A stretch of 64,000 bases of DNA from Natronolimnobius baerhuensis. GTDB lineage: Archaea; Halobacteriota; Halobacteria; Halobacteriales; Natrialbaceae. The stretch covers positions 186,001-250,000 of the forward strand of contig NZ_MWPH01000003.1 of NCBI RefSeq assembly GCF_002177135.1, read 5' to 3'. Made by a program: the position numbers and the translations under genes. The notes under the pieces were generated by a model, which saw only the letters and a list, made by a program, of their open reading frames with translations, made no database searches and had not been told where the DNA came from. This document shows positions 36,559 through 44,696 of this stretch, in pieces (positions within the stretch are counted from its first letter, which is position 1; each line of letters starts with the position of its first letter).

Positions 36559-37800
36559 ATGAGACGACGGTCGTTCCTCAGGCGCGTCGGCGCAGGCTCG
36601 AGCGTCTGCGTCGCCGGCCTCGCAGGCTGTTTTACTCGCGAGGAGAGCGACGACCCGGAGGAAGACACCAGCAACGGAAGCATGGATGACGCCCTGCGTG
36701 TTGCAACCGATCCGTCGATGGTCACCGGCGACGCCTCCGCCGGCGCGTGGCTCAAAGAAACTTTTGAGGAGGAATACGACACAGAGATTCGCTGGCGCGT
36801 CCCCGAAGCCGGTATCGATCACTTCATCCGCCGCGGCGAACTCGAGGCCAGCCTTGGTGCGGACCTCTATCTCGGGCTGACCGCGGGCGACCTCGTCCGC
36901 GTCGATGACGCACTCGGCGCTGGCGCACTCTTTGAGAGTATCGACCGCGACCAGCTCGAGTACGACCAGCGGCTTCGAGGCGACCTCGCGTTCGATGATC
37001 CCGCGAACAGAGTTCTGCCGGTCGGGACAAGGTATCTCTCGCTCGTCTTCGACGAAGACGAACTCGAGGCCCCACCGACAACCTTCGAGGCACTGCTCGA
37101 GGAGGAGTACGCCGATGCGTTACTCGCACAGGACCCACGGACGTCTCCCTCCGGACTCGGCTTCTTGCTGTGGACGATTGTCGAATACGGCACGGACTTC
37201 CTCGAATACTGGCACGGACTGACAGAGAACGGCCTCGAGGTTCACGAGAACTGGATGGATGCCTACTGGACGTATCTCGCCGCAGAGCGCCCGATGCTCG
37301 TCTCCTACTCGACGGACCCCGTCAGAGCAGCCGCGGACGGCCGCGACCTGAGTCGGCATCAGACGACCGGACTCGAAGGCCAACACTTCCAGTTGACTGA
37401 GGGTGTGGCCGTCTTCGAGACGACGCCGCGGCCAGACGTCGCGTACGAGTTCATCGACTTTCTGCTCTCGGAGACGGCCCAGGCAGAACTCGCCCTGCGA
37501 AACGCCCAGTATCCCGCCGTTGAGGAGCCATACGTCGAGTTACCGGACGCCTTCGACCGCGTGGGTGAGGAGCCCCAACAGACCGTCACCGCAGACTACG
37601 ACGACCTCAGTGGCCACCTCCCCGGGTGGCTCGAGGAGTGGGACGCCGAGTTCGGCGACGAGTGGGCGGACGTGACTCCACCGGACCCACCCGATCCGGA
37701 TGACCCAGATGCCGAGACAACGGTTGAAGCGACCAGCGACGACGAAACCGAGTCAAATGAGAGTGAGCCAGCAAACGAAACGGCAGGCGAGCGTGAGTGA
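36559..37800 (+). CDS. ThiB-like ABC substrate-binding lipoprotein
   Basis: 413 residues from the ATG at 36559. MRRRSFLRRVGAGSSVCVAG then LAGC is a Tat signal with lipobox, so the protein is exported folded and anchored. The body resembles thiamine-type binding proteins (ThiB): LRVATDPSMVTGDASAGAWL, DPRTSPSGLGFLLW and PMLVSYSTDPV are family-like stretches. The tail of about 40 residues is Asp/Glu/Pro-rich. No permease or ATPase gene is adjacent, so its partners lie elsewhere. The ligand is inferred, not proven. Confidence 0.8.
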   Translation: MRRRSFLRRVGAGSSVCVAGLAGCFTREESDDPEEDTSNGSMDDALRVATDPSMVTGDASAGAWLKETFEEEYDTEIRWRVPEAGIDHFIRRGELEASLGADLYLGLTAGDLVRVDDALGAGALFESIDRDQLEYDQRLRGDLAFDDPANRVLPVGTRYLSLVFDEDELEAPPTTFEALLEEEYADALLAQDPRTSPSGLGFLLWTIVEYGTDFLEYWHGLTENGLEVHENWMDAYWTYLAAERPMLVSYSTDPVRAAADGRDLSRHQTTGLEGQHFQLTEGVAVFETTPRPDVAYEFIDFLLSETAQAELALRNAQYPAVEEPYVELPDAFDRVGEEPQQTVTADYDDLSGHLPGWLEEWDAEFGDEWADVTPPDPPDPDDPDAETTVEATSDDETESNESEPANETAGERE

Positions 37801-37865
37801 ACGGTTTGCGTCATTCTCACCAAATTCGAAGGGTAAACCACCTCACACGCGACTTCGCGTTACAG

Positions 37866-37872
37866 TTTTAAG
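37866..37872 (+). promoter_or_regulatory. TATA-like box for the gene at 37899
   Basis: TTTTAAG lies about 30 bases before the ATG at 37899, giving a leaderless-type promoter. Confidence 0.5.
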
Positions 37873-37898
37873 GTACCGAGCGTGGTACGTCGCGTCGC

Positions 37899-38264
37899 AT
37901 GGCACTCGGACGGTTACTCAGCGGCGACCCATCGAGAAGTTCAAAACTCTACCTCGCGATTGGCGGCCTCTCGCTCGTCAAGGCCATCGCGGTACGCAAC
38001 GACCAAGAGCGGTTTCGCCGAGAACTGCTCGACGCCGGTATGTTCATCGGCGTCGGCTTGCTGCTTCGTCAGTACAGCCAAATGAAAGAACAGAAGCGAG
38101 CCGAAATCGAATCGCAGGTTCCCGACTGGGCGATCAGCCTCGCTGGCTCCGAATCGGCGAAACACGGCGTCCGAACCGCAGCCCGACGGCTCCAAAGTCG
38201 TTCAGAACCCGAGCCGGACCCATCGATTCGCGACCGCGCACGCGCTGTCGTCTCGAGTCGCTAA
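37899..38264 (+). CDS. Hypothetical protein, 121 aa
   Basis: It starts MALGRLLSGDPSRSSKLYLA. One or two weakly hydrophobic helices (KLYLAIGGLSLVKAIAV and DAGMFIGVGLLLRQY) suggest membrane association; the second half is basic and polar. No family recognised. It has its own TATA-like box and is convergent with the tryptophanase gene. Confidence 0.68.
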   Translation: MALGRLLSGDPSRSSKLYLAIGGLSLVKAIAVRNDQERFRRELLDAGMFIGVGLLLRQYSQMKEQKRAEIESQVPDWAISLAGSESAKHGVRTAARRLQSRSEPEPDPSIRDRARAVVSSR

Positions 38265-38286
38265 CGGCTTCCTACTCCACTCCGTC

Positions 38287-39639
38287 TCAGGGCGACACCG
38301 GCTCGAGTCCCGCCGTAAAGTGACGCAACTCCGGAATCGCCGGATCGGTCGCGATCTCGAGGCCCGAGATCGCCCCACTGTTCTCGAGGACAGTCTTGAC
38401 CGTCTCAGCGACGTGTTCGAAGTGCTCGCGGTGATACGTTCGTCGCGGCACGGCGAGACGAACCAGTTCCGGCCGATCCGTGTCCGGAAACGCGAAACTC
38501 CCGAGTTCGACGCCGCGAACGCCGCCTTCGCGGTAGAGCGCACAGACCAGCGCTTGGCCCGGAAATGCCGTCGCCTCGAGATGGGGGAGCGCTTCAGCAG
38601 CGTCGAGATAGACTGCGTGGCCGCCGGTCGGGGTGTAGACCGGCGCGCCGACGTCGGCGAGCAGCGAGCCGAACGTTCGGACCTGTTCGACGCGGTCGGC
38701 GACGTACGTTTCCGTGACGGCTTCGCGCAGGCCGACGGCCATCGCGGCGAGGTCGCGCCCGGCCATCCCGCCGTAGGTCGGAAAGCCCTCGTAGAGGATC
38801 GCTCGCTGCTTGCAGCGGTCGAACAGGTCGGGATCGTTGGTCGCGACGAAGCCGCCGGTGTTGACCAGGCCGTCTTTCTTCCCGCTCATGACGATGGCGT
38901 CGGCGTAGCCGAGTTGCTCGCGCGCGATTTCCTCGATTGTGGCGTCCGAAAACTCGTCCTCGCGCTGGTGGACGAAGTACGCGTTCTCGGCGAACCGACA
39001 GGCATCGATGACGAACGTCGCGTCAATTTCCTCGGCGAACTCGCGCACCCGGCGGGTGTTGTCGACGCTCACCGGCTGGCCCGCCGCCGAGTTGTTCGTG
39101 ATCGTCTGGATCACCAGCGGAACCTGATCGGCCCCAACATCGTCGACGACCGCCCGAAGCTCCTCGAGCGAGGTGTTTCCCTTGAACGGCTCGTCGGCGT
39201 CCGGGTCGTGTGCGTCAGGTACCGGACAGTCGACCGGCGCTGCGCCCTGATTTGCGACGTGGGCGCGAGTGGTATCGAAGTGGGTGTTGTTCGGAACCAC
39301 GGCATCGGGGGTGTCGCCGAGAAGCGTGCCGTAGAGGACGTTCTCCGCCCCTCGGCCCTGATGGGCCGGGATAACGTGCTCGAAGCCCATCACGTCAGAC
39401 ACTGCCGACTCGAGGCGCTCGAAGCTCTGTGAGCCGGCGTAGGCTTCGTCGCCTCGCAAGAGTGCGGCCCACTGCTCGTCGCTCATTGCACCCGTCCCGC
39501 TGTCGGTCAGTAAGTCAATAAACACCGCATCAGCGGGGAGATTGAAGACGTTGTACTGGGCCTGCTGTAAGTTGCGCTCGCGTTCCTCCCTCGAGGGCAA
39601 AGAGATACGCTCGACGGATTTCGATTTGTAGCTGACCAT
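38287..39639 (-). CDS. tnaA: Tryptophanase
   Basis: A 450-residue PLP enzyme of the tryptophanase/tyrosine phenol-lyase family. The PLP lysine is in VMSGKKDGLVNTGGFVA near residue 255, AHQGRGAENVLYG near 93 binds the cofactor phosphate, and TNNSAAGQPVSV and DACRFAEN complete the family pattern. The product is probably indole, pyruvate and ammonia from tryptophan, though tyrosine phenol-lyase activity cannot be excluded by eye. No tryptophan permease or leader gene is adjacent. The start MVSYKSKSVERISLPSR agrees with the family. Confidence 0.93.
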   Translation of the reverse strand: MVSYKSKSVERISLPSREERERNLQQAQYNVFNLPADAVFIDLLTDSGTGAMSDEQWAALLRGDEAYAGSQSFERLESAVSDVMGFEHVIPAHQGRGAENVLYGTLLGDTPDAVVPNNTHFDTTRAHVANQGAAPVDCPVPDAHDPDADEPFKGNTSLEELRAVVDDVGADQVPLVIQTITNNSAAGQPVSVDNTRRVREFAEEIDATFVIDACRFAENAYFVHQREDEFSDATIEEIAREQLGYADAIVMSGKKDGLVNTGGFVATNDPDLFDRCKQRAILYEGFPTYGGMAGRDLAAMAVGLREAVTETYVADRVEQVRTFGSLLADVGAPVYTPTGGHAVYLDAAEALPHLEATAFPGQALVCALYREGGVRGVELGSFAFPDTDRPELVRLAVPRRTYHREHFEHVAETVKTVLENSGAISGLEIATDPAIPELRHFTAGLEPVSP

Positions 39640-39786
39640 ACACCCGCCACGCCGCCGGGATAGTTGAAATTGAGTGACGGAATGTGGTCTCTAACGGCAA
39701 GATTCGGCTGAAATCGGACAGTTCCGGAGAGGCGAGTACGGCTGCGTTTTGGCGGTCAAAAAAGCGGAGTCTGTTCTGCAACCGGT

Positions 39787-39930
39787 TCAGATTTCGCTAT
39801 CGGTGAAACGCTCCCCGCAGCCGAAACAGTGGCGCAATCCAGTCGTCGCCGGAACGCCGACGGTTCGTGCAGACGCACAGTGTGGACACTGCGTTCCGAG
39901 TCGTCGGACAGTCGCTTGAAGTCGGCCCAT
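39787..39930 (-). CDS. Small zinc-ribbon protein, 47 aa
   Basis: MGRLQATVRRLGTQCPHCAS begins a 47-residue ORF with CPHC at residues 15-18 and CFGC at 35-38, spacing typical of a single zinc ribbon; it ends ERFTDSEI. The positive N-terminal end and the two CxxC pairs make it a probable nucleic-acid- or protein-binding micro-protein of haloarchaeal type. No further function can be read. Confidence 0.72.
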   Translation of the reverse strand: MGRLQATVRRLGTQCPHCASARTVGVPATTGLRHCFGCGERFTDSEI

Positions 39931-40011
39931 GGCGTCTCTAACGGGATGCAACCAAAAATTCGTTGTGCACGAACACGGTCAACGCTCGAGAATCCGGCCT
40001 CGAGCAGGCGG

Positions 40012-41190
40012 TTAGAACAGGTCCTGTGTTAACTCGAGGGTCTTCTCGCGGTCGTCCCACTCGACGAACAGGGCGACGCTGGTTGCGCTCGTAACGACAT
40101 CCTGCAGGTGGATGCGCTCGTCGGCGATTGGCTTGACGATCTCGTTGATGATTCCCGGCTGATTGGGCAGTTCGCCACCCGTTACGCGGATAACAGCGGT
40201 AGGTGAGTCGACCGTCACACTCGAGAGTTCGTCGCGGGCGATAACCTCGCGGTGGAGGATGTTTTCGGCGCGTTCGGCTTCGGACTCGTCGATGTAGAAC
40301 GTGATCGTGTCCATGCCGCTGGCGACGGCGTCGATGTTGACGTCGCTCTCGCCGAGTGCTTCCGAGAGATGCTGGAAGATACCGGGTTCGTTGCGGATTG
40401 CGCGACCGGCAACAGTCAGGCAGGCCAGTGGGCGCTCGCGCAGGTCGACCAGATTCTTGAACTCGCCTTCGATGCTCGTCCCGCCGTCGAGCAAGTCGCC
40501 GTGTTGGTAGTGGACGACACGAACGTCGAGCGGGCCTTCCTTGTACGACAGTGCAGAAGGTGCAACGACCTCAGCACCGCGGAACGAAAGGTTTCGGAGT
40601 TCATCAACCGAAATCTCGCCGACGTTGCGAGCGCCTTCGACGACGTTCGGGTCGCCGGTCATGACTCCTTCGACGTCGGTCACGATGACGACCTCGTCAG
40701 CGTCCATATACTTGCCCATCATCACGGCCGTCGTATCACTCCCGCCGCGGCCGAGCGTCGTGATCGATCCGTCCGGCCCTTCCGCGAGGAAGCCTGTCAG
40801 GACCGGAACGACGCCGTCCATCTCCTCGGCGAGCGCGAGTGCACGTGCCTGTGTTTCTTCGACGTCGACCTCGCCGTACTCGTCGGTGATCACCGGCCAG
40901 CCCTCGCTGCCAGGCTCGAGGAAGCGAGCCTCGATGCCCCGCGATGCGAGGGCGGCTTTGAGCATCCGTACGGACGTTCGCTCGCCCATACTGACGATCT
41001 GGGCGCGGTCCATTTCGTCAGTCTCGAAGGTGATGTCCTCGAGTAAGTCGTCCGTGGTCGATCCCATTGCGCTGGCGACGACGGCGATTTCGTGGCCGTC
41101 TTCGACGGCTGCAGCGACGGAATCTGCAGCGCGGTCGATTCGGTCACCGCTGCCAAGACTGGTTCCGCCGAATTTAGCTACAACTCGCAT
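40012..41190 (-). CDS. lysC: Aspartate kinase
   Basis: A 392-residue aspartokinase, phosphorylating aspartate at the head of the threonine, methionine and lysine pathways. The kinase core has KFGGTSLGSGDRID at the N-terminus, VLTGFLAEGPDGSITTLGRGGSDTTA near 135-160 and VTDVEGVMTGDP near 193. Two ACT domains occupy about residues 255-392 (LACLTVAGRAIRNEPGIF and AVIRVTGGELPNQPGIIN), so feedback inhibition by an end-product amino acid is likely. Length matches archaeal single-function enzymes. Confidence 0.95.
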   Translation of the reverse strand: MRVVAKFGGTSLGSGDRIDRAADSVAAAVEDGHEIAVVASAMGSTTDDLLEDITFETDEMDRAQIVSMGERTSVRMLKAALASRGIEARFLEPGSEGWPVITDEYGEVDVEETQARALALAEEMDGVVPVLTGFLAEGPDGSITTLGRGGSDTTAVMMGKYMDADEVVIVTDVEGVMTGDPNVVEGARNVGEISVDELRNLSFRGAEVVAPSALSYKEGPLDVRVVHYQHGDLLDGGTSIEGEFKNLVDLRERPLACLTVAGRAIRNEPGIFQHLSEALGESDVNIDAVASGMDTITFYIDESEAERAENILHREVIARDELSSVTVDSPTAVIRVTGGELPNQPGIINEIVKPIADERIHLQDVVTSATSVALFVEWDDREKTLELTQDLF

Positions 41191-41306
41191 GCTGACACCT
41201 CACACGCAGATCGCATACCGGTGGCGTGGCTCATACACCGTCGTTACCAGAGCGTGCAAATAACTGTGTCCCATTGCGTGTTGCAGAGTGCCATTCGCGG
41301 GCGAGA

Positions 41307-41312
41307 TTTATT
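41307..41312 (+). promoter_or_regulatory. TATA-like box for the gene at 41339
   Basis: TTTATT is centred about 29 bases before the ATG at 41339, giving a leaderless-type promoter. Confidence 0.5.
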
Positions 41313-41338
41313 GTTATGGGAGTACATAGCATAGAACA

Positions 41339-41782
41339 ATGAACGTACGGGATGCCCTCGAGGCCGACGCTGATGCGCTCGCGGCCATTGCTGATTCTCC
41401 AACTGATGTGATGCGAAATCTCGTCCACGACCGGACAGTTCGCGTCGCCGAGGACGGCACCCACGACCCGAACGCCGATATCGAAAACTCACAGTACGAT
41501 GGCTCGAATCCCGAAGACCTGCTGGGATTCATCAGTTTTGACGCGCGCGAAGAAACGGTACACATCACACAACTCGATGGAACCGGGGACGCCTGCAAGC
41601 GACTGCTTGGCGAACCAGTCCGATTCGCCGAACGCGAATCGATGGCCGTCGAGGTGCTCGTTTCTCCGGAGACGGACGCAATCATCGGTGCCGCGGAAGA
41701 CCTCGGCTTCGAACGACAGGGACTGGGGCCGCGATTCAACGGTGCCCAGACGGTTCGATTTCGACTCGAGCCCTCGAGGTAG
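41339..41782 (+). CDS. GNAT-like domain protein, weak acetyl-CoA motif
   Basis: 147 residues starting MNVRDALEADADALAAIADS, the usual first strand and helix of GNAT acetyltransferases, with GFISFDAREETVHITQLDG and a C-terminal half VEVLVSPETDAIIGAAEDLGFERQG that matches the end of the fold (xLGFxRxG). The central Q/RxxGxG/A loop is not obvious, so catalysis is doubtful. It is divergent from lysC. Confidence 0.72.
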   Translation: MNVRDALEADADALAAIADSPTDVMRNLVHDRTVRVAEDGTHDPNADIENSQYDGSNPEDLLGFISFDAREETVHITQLDGTGDACKRLLGEPVRFAERESMAVEVLVSPETDAIIGAAEDLGFERQGLGPRFNGAQTVRFRLEPSR

Positions 41783-41793
41783 GGTCCCGACTC

Positions 41794-42546
41794 CTACAGT
41801 TTGTGTCGAAACGCCCGCAGCGCGTTCTCTCCCGTCTCGGTGAGGAGCACTTGCTTGGTCCGCCCAACCGATTCGACGTCAATATAGCCGATTTCGAGCA
41901 GCGGGTCGATGATTCGGTTGTTCAACAGGGCGAATTTCGCCTTGTCGTTGGCCGGTTGGGATTTCGTCATAAAGGTGAGATCGTTTTCTTCAGCGAAGTC
42001 GATTAGATCGCTCTTTTTCGGCGTGTAAGACGCTGTATCCTTGTTCTCGATGAAGTTCAGAATGCGGACCTGATCCGCTGTCGGCGTCTCGAGTGGATAG
42101 GATGGTAACTGTTCGGCGACCGTCATCCCTGCCGTTCGTGGCGTGTCAGTGACCGGATGCGCTCGTTCCTCAGGGTGGACGTAGTAGCCGTTCGCGTCCG
42201 TCGCCATGCAGGCAAGCGCCGCACCAATATCAGCCAGTTTCGGCCCACTCGAGACATTGACGCGGACGATATCCTCGCGGTACTCGTCGACGATGGTCGT
42301 AATCTCGCCGAGGACATCGTACATATCGCCCAGGTCGATTTCGCGGACGTGGACCGCCACACCGTGATCGGAAAGTTCCTCGATCAGTTGGTCGTGATAC
42401 GGAACCGCCTCGCCGTCGTCGTCCTCGAGCAGATACAACAAATCAGCGCCGTATTCGAGGACAGGCTGGCAAATTCGGTCGTACTCGTACCCAAGCGGGG
42501 CGATATGGACCTCGACGATTGGCCGAAGCTCCGTGTCACCTGTCAT
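41794..42546 (-). CDS. HFX_2341-type transcriptional regulator: CARF-like domain plus winged helix
   Basis: 250 residues from the ATG at 42546 (MTGDTELRPIVEVHIAPLG). The N-terminal 130 residues are Rossmann-like; VRVNVSSGPKLADIGAALACMA near 100-120 resembles the ligand loop of CARF domains in Csa3 and Csx1-type proteins (NxTGGTK-like). The C-terminal part, ADQVRILNFIENKDTASYTP to the end, is a winged helix with LLNNRIIDPLLEIGYIDVESVG. Csa3-type proteins respond to cyclic oligoadenylates; whether this one does is open. No CRISPR array or cas gene is in the window. It is divergent from a second regulator across palindromes. Confidence 0.82.
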   Translation of the reverse strand: MTGDTELRPIVEVHIAPLGYEYDRICQPVLEYGADLLYLLEDDDGEAVPYHDQLIEELSDHGVAVHVREIDLGDMYDVLGEITTIVDEYREDIVRVNVSSGPKLADIGAALACMATDANGYYVHPEERAHPVTDTPRTAGMTVAEQLPSYPLETPTADQVRILNFIENKDTASYTPKKSDLIDFAEENDLTFMTKSQPANDKAKFALLNNRIIDPLLEIGYIDVESVGRTKQVLLTETGENALRAFRHKL

Positions 42547-42568
42547 TGTAGATAGTATACGTAGTACT

Positions 42569-42585
42569 GATACTATAGTAGTATC
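42569..42585. promoter_or_regulatory. 17-bp palindromic operator-like site
   Basis: GATACTATAGTAGTATC has perfect seven-base arms (GATACTA and TAGTATC) around TAG. Its centre lies about 30 bases upstream of the ATG at 42546, on the probable TATA position of the CARF-like gene. The neighbouring bases repeat the theme (GTATAC, GTAGTAC). An auto-repressor site is the simplest reading. Confidence 0.6.
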
Positions 42586-42596
42586 GATTGTATGCA

Positions 42597-42612
42597 TAGT
42601 TTCATGAAACTA
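42597..42612. promoter_or_regulatory. 16-bp perfect palindrome between divergent regulators
   Basis: TAGTTTCATGAAACTA is its own reverse complement. It lies in the 96-base space between the starts at 42546 and 42643, about 38 bases before the latter, which would place it over the B-recognition element of that promoter. It also contains an in-frame ATG upstream of the chosen start of the second gene. Confidence 0.55.
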
Positions 42613-42642
42613 CTGAATAGAACCCCCGATATAGAGGGATAT

Positions 42643-42975
42643 ATGGCACGACAGCATTACCGACAACAGAACCTCGAGGCGAACATCGATATCGATGTCG
42701 AGGCGGCACTGACCCTGCTTGGGGACGAGTACGTCCAAGAAATCTTCGCGGTGCTTCGCGAGGACCCAGCGACCGCTCGAGAGTTGACGGATCGCTGTCC
42801 GGGATCGAAGGTGACGATCTACCGCCGGCTGAACGATCTCACGGACGCCGGACTCGTCGAGTCAGAGCCACAGATTCGACCCGATGGCAATCACTGCAAG
42901 CAGTACCGCGCCGTCGTCGACGAACTGACGATTTCGCTGACTGGAGACGAATTCGAAGCGACGGTCGAGGCGTGA
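42643..42975 (+). CDS. Winged-helix transcriptional regulator (ArsR-like)
   Basis: 110 residues from the ATG at 42643 (MARQHYRQQNLEANIDIDVE); upstream ATGs at 42592 and 42604 are in frame but lie in the palindromic region. The core LTLLGDEYVQEIFAVLREDPATARELTDRCPGSKVTIYRRLNDLTDAGLVESE is a helix-turn-helix with wing. It is common in haloarchaea as a small DNA-binding protein. Divergence from the CARF-like gene with palindromes between suggests joint or cross regulation. Confidence 0.82.
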   Translation: MARQHYRQQNLEANIDIDVEAALTLLGDEYVQEIFAVLREDPATARELTDRCPGSKVTIYRRLNDLTDAGLVESEPQIRPDGNHCKQYRAVVDELTISLTGDEFEATVEA

Positions 42976-43005
42976 GCAGGCTCCATCCTGAACTCGAGGC
43001 GGCTC

Positions 43006-44580
43006 TCAACTGAACTTCTGAACTGTGACATCGAGCGTATCGAGGTCGACGATTGGCGCAAAGCCTGCGTCAGGATCGATGTTGACGCTCTTCTGGAAAT
43101 CCGTCTGTGACTGCCAACAGCCCGAGTTGATCGCGAGCACGTTGTGATACTTGCCAAAGCCGAGTTTGTGAACGTGGCCCGTGTGGAAAATGTCGGGCAC
43201 CTCATCGATGACGAGATAGTCTTTCTCCTCGGGTGCCAGTCGGGTGTGACCACCAAACTGCGGGGCGACGTGGCGCTTTTTCAAGAGTTGGTACATCGCC
43301 TTGTGTGGCTCGTCATAGTTCGCTTTCTCCTCAGGAAGTTCTGCGATGACCTCGTCCAGTGAAACCCCGTGATACATCAGGACGGAGACGCCCTCGAGCG
43401 TGACCGTCGAGGGATTGCTCACGATCTGTGGGTCGTGGGCGGACATAATCCCCCGCAGTCTCTCGTCGAATCCAGGTTGAGGTTCGGCCAGTCGAACCGC
43501 GTCGTGGTTGCCCGGAATCATGACGATGTCGAGATCGCCTGGCACCTGCTTGAGCCGTTCGTTGAACGCCTCGTACTGTTCGTAGATGTCGATAATCTCG
43601 AGTTCGTCGTCCTGATCCGGGTAGACGCCGACGCCTTCGACCATATCGCCAGCGAGGAGCAGGTATTCGACGTGTTTGGCTTGCTCAGTATGAAGCCAGT
43701 CGGCAAAGTCGTTCCAGGCATCGGCCATGAACTCGTCGCTGCCGACGTGGACGTCGCTGATCAGTGCGGCCTGGACGTGGCGATCAGCCGTTGATGGCTC
43801 GTGTGTTCGGGGCACGTCCGGGAAGTACATCGAATCGACGAACGCGATGCCGGCATCATCAGACAGTGTCCCTTCCATCGCCAGCGCCTCATCACAGAGC
43901 AGTTCGTTGACCAGATCGGCGTACTCCCGATCTTTCATCACAAGCCACGGGAAGGTTCCAGTGGCATCCTCGAGTTCGACCAGCCAGTGACCGCTGGCCG
44001 TCGAGCGAACGTCGTTGACCAACCCGACCATCGCGACCTCGCTCCCGCCCGGCATGCTCTGAATCGCCGTCGCCGGCCGGTGATTGATCCGCCCGCGAAG
44101 CTTCGATCCGAGTCGCTCGAGGCGGTCCCGAAAGACGGTCACAAAATCCGAATACTCGCCCGTGCCGGTACTCTGGCCGGTCATATCGCCTGCAATCTCG
44201 AGGTCGCGCAGGTCGTGATCGACGCTCCGCTCGATGGGCTGAGACCCCTCGGTTTCGACTGGAGTTTCAGCCCCAGAGCCACTCGCCGTGGGCTGGGTCG
44301 TTCCAGTCGAAACAGAGGGGGTGGAGTCAGTCTGTGCGGCGGAGTCGGGAGCGGCAGGATCCGGGTTCGCCGCGGCTGCGTCGGTCTCGAGGGCCGAGCG
44401 CGCCGATTCGACGTGAGCAGAGCGAACAACCAGTGCATCAGCCGGCAGGTCCTCGAGGAGGAACTCGAGGACAGCCGCGGGCTGGTCTGTGGCAGCGAGT
44501 TGCGTCACGGCTTCGCGTTCGGCGTTGTAGCCGCGGCTAGTGAGTTCACTGACAATTCGGGCGTGGTCCTCGAGCGGCAC
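43006..44580 (-). CDS. polD1: DNA polymerase D small subunit DP1 (exonuclease)
   Basis: 524 residues from a GTG at 44580 (protein starts at VPLEDHARIVSELTSRGY), preferred because DP1 begins with this helical segment and the upstream 65 codons are not conserved. DP1 is the proofreading 3'-5' exonuclease subunit of the archaeal replicase. After a disordered linker at about 75-130, the OB fold is followed by the phosphoesterase domain: DVHVGSDEF near 274, AGDMVEGVGVY near 312, PGNHDAVR near 354 and TGHVHKLGF near 465. The linker DNA carries an inverted pair of origin-box-like motifs. In other haloarchaea polD1, signal peptidase and orc1 are neighbours as here. Confidence 0.95.
   Translation of the reverse strand: MPLEDHARIVSELTSRGYNAEREAVTQLAATDQPAAVLEFLLEDLPADALVVRSAHVESARSALETDAAAANPDPAAPDSAAQTDSTPSVSTGTTQPTASGSGAETPVETEGSQPIERSVDHDLRDLEIAGDMTGQSTGTGEYSDFVTVFRDRLERLGSKLRGRINHRPATAIQSMPGGSEVAMVGLVNDVRSTASGHWLVELEDATGTFPWLVMKDREYADLVNELLCDEALAMEGTLSDDAGIAFVDSMYFPDVPRTHEPSTADRHVQAALISDVHVGSDEFMADAWNDFADWLHTEQAKHVEYLLLAGDMVEGVGVYPDQDDELEIIDIYEQYEAFNERLKQVPGDLDIVMIPGNHDAVRLAEPQPGFDERLRGIMSAHDPQIVSNPSTVTLEGVSVLMYHGVSLDEVIAELPEEKANYDEPHKAMYQLLKKRHVAPQFGGHTRLAPEEKDYLVIDEVPDIFHTGHVHKLGFGKYHNVLAINSGCWQSQTDFQKSVNIDPDAGFAPIVDLDTLDVTVQKFS
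44244..44322. repeat. Inverted pair of origin-box-like motifs inside polD1
   Basis: The left copy (44244-44264, minus strand) reads CTCCAGTCGAAACCGAGGGG plus T; the right copy (44301-44322, plus strand) reads TTCCAGTCGAAACAGAGGGG plus GT. They are 36 bases apart and point away from each other. In the polD1 frame they encode STPSVSTG and TPVETEGS in the disordered linker. orc1 has the same arrangement with similar peptides. Confidence 0.7.
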
Positions 44581-44696
44581 ACGAATCGCATTCGTGAGGG
44601 TGGCAAAAAGAATAGCGATGGCGCGGGCTCGGGCGCGAGTGCAAAACCGTGAGCATGAGCAGAAGGTTGATTTTCGCCCCCGGCAAAGGACGGACA

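Noticed and set aside
38320-39432. 370-residue ORF on the plus strand
   Set aside because: It is antisense to the intact tryptophanase gene and shows no domain.
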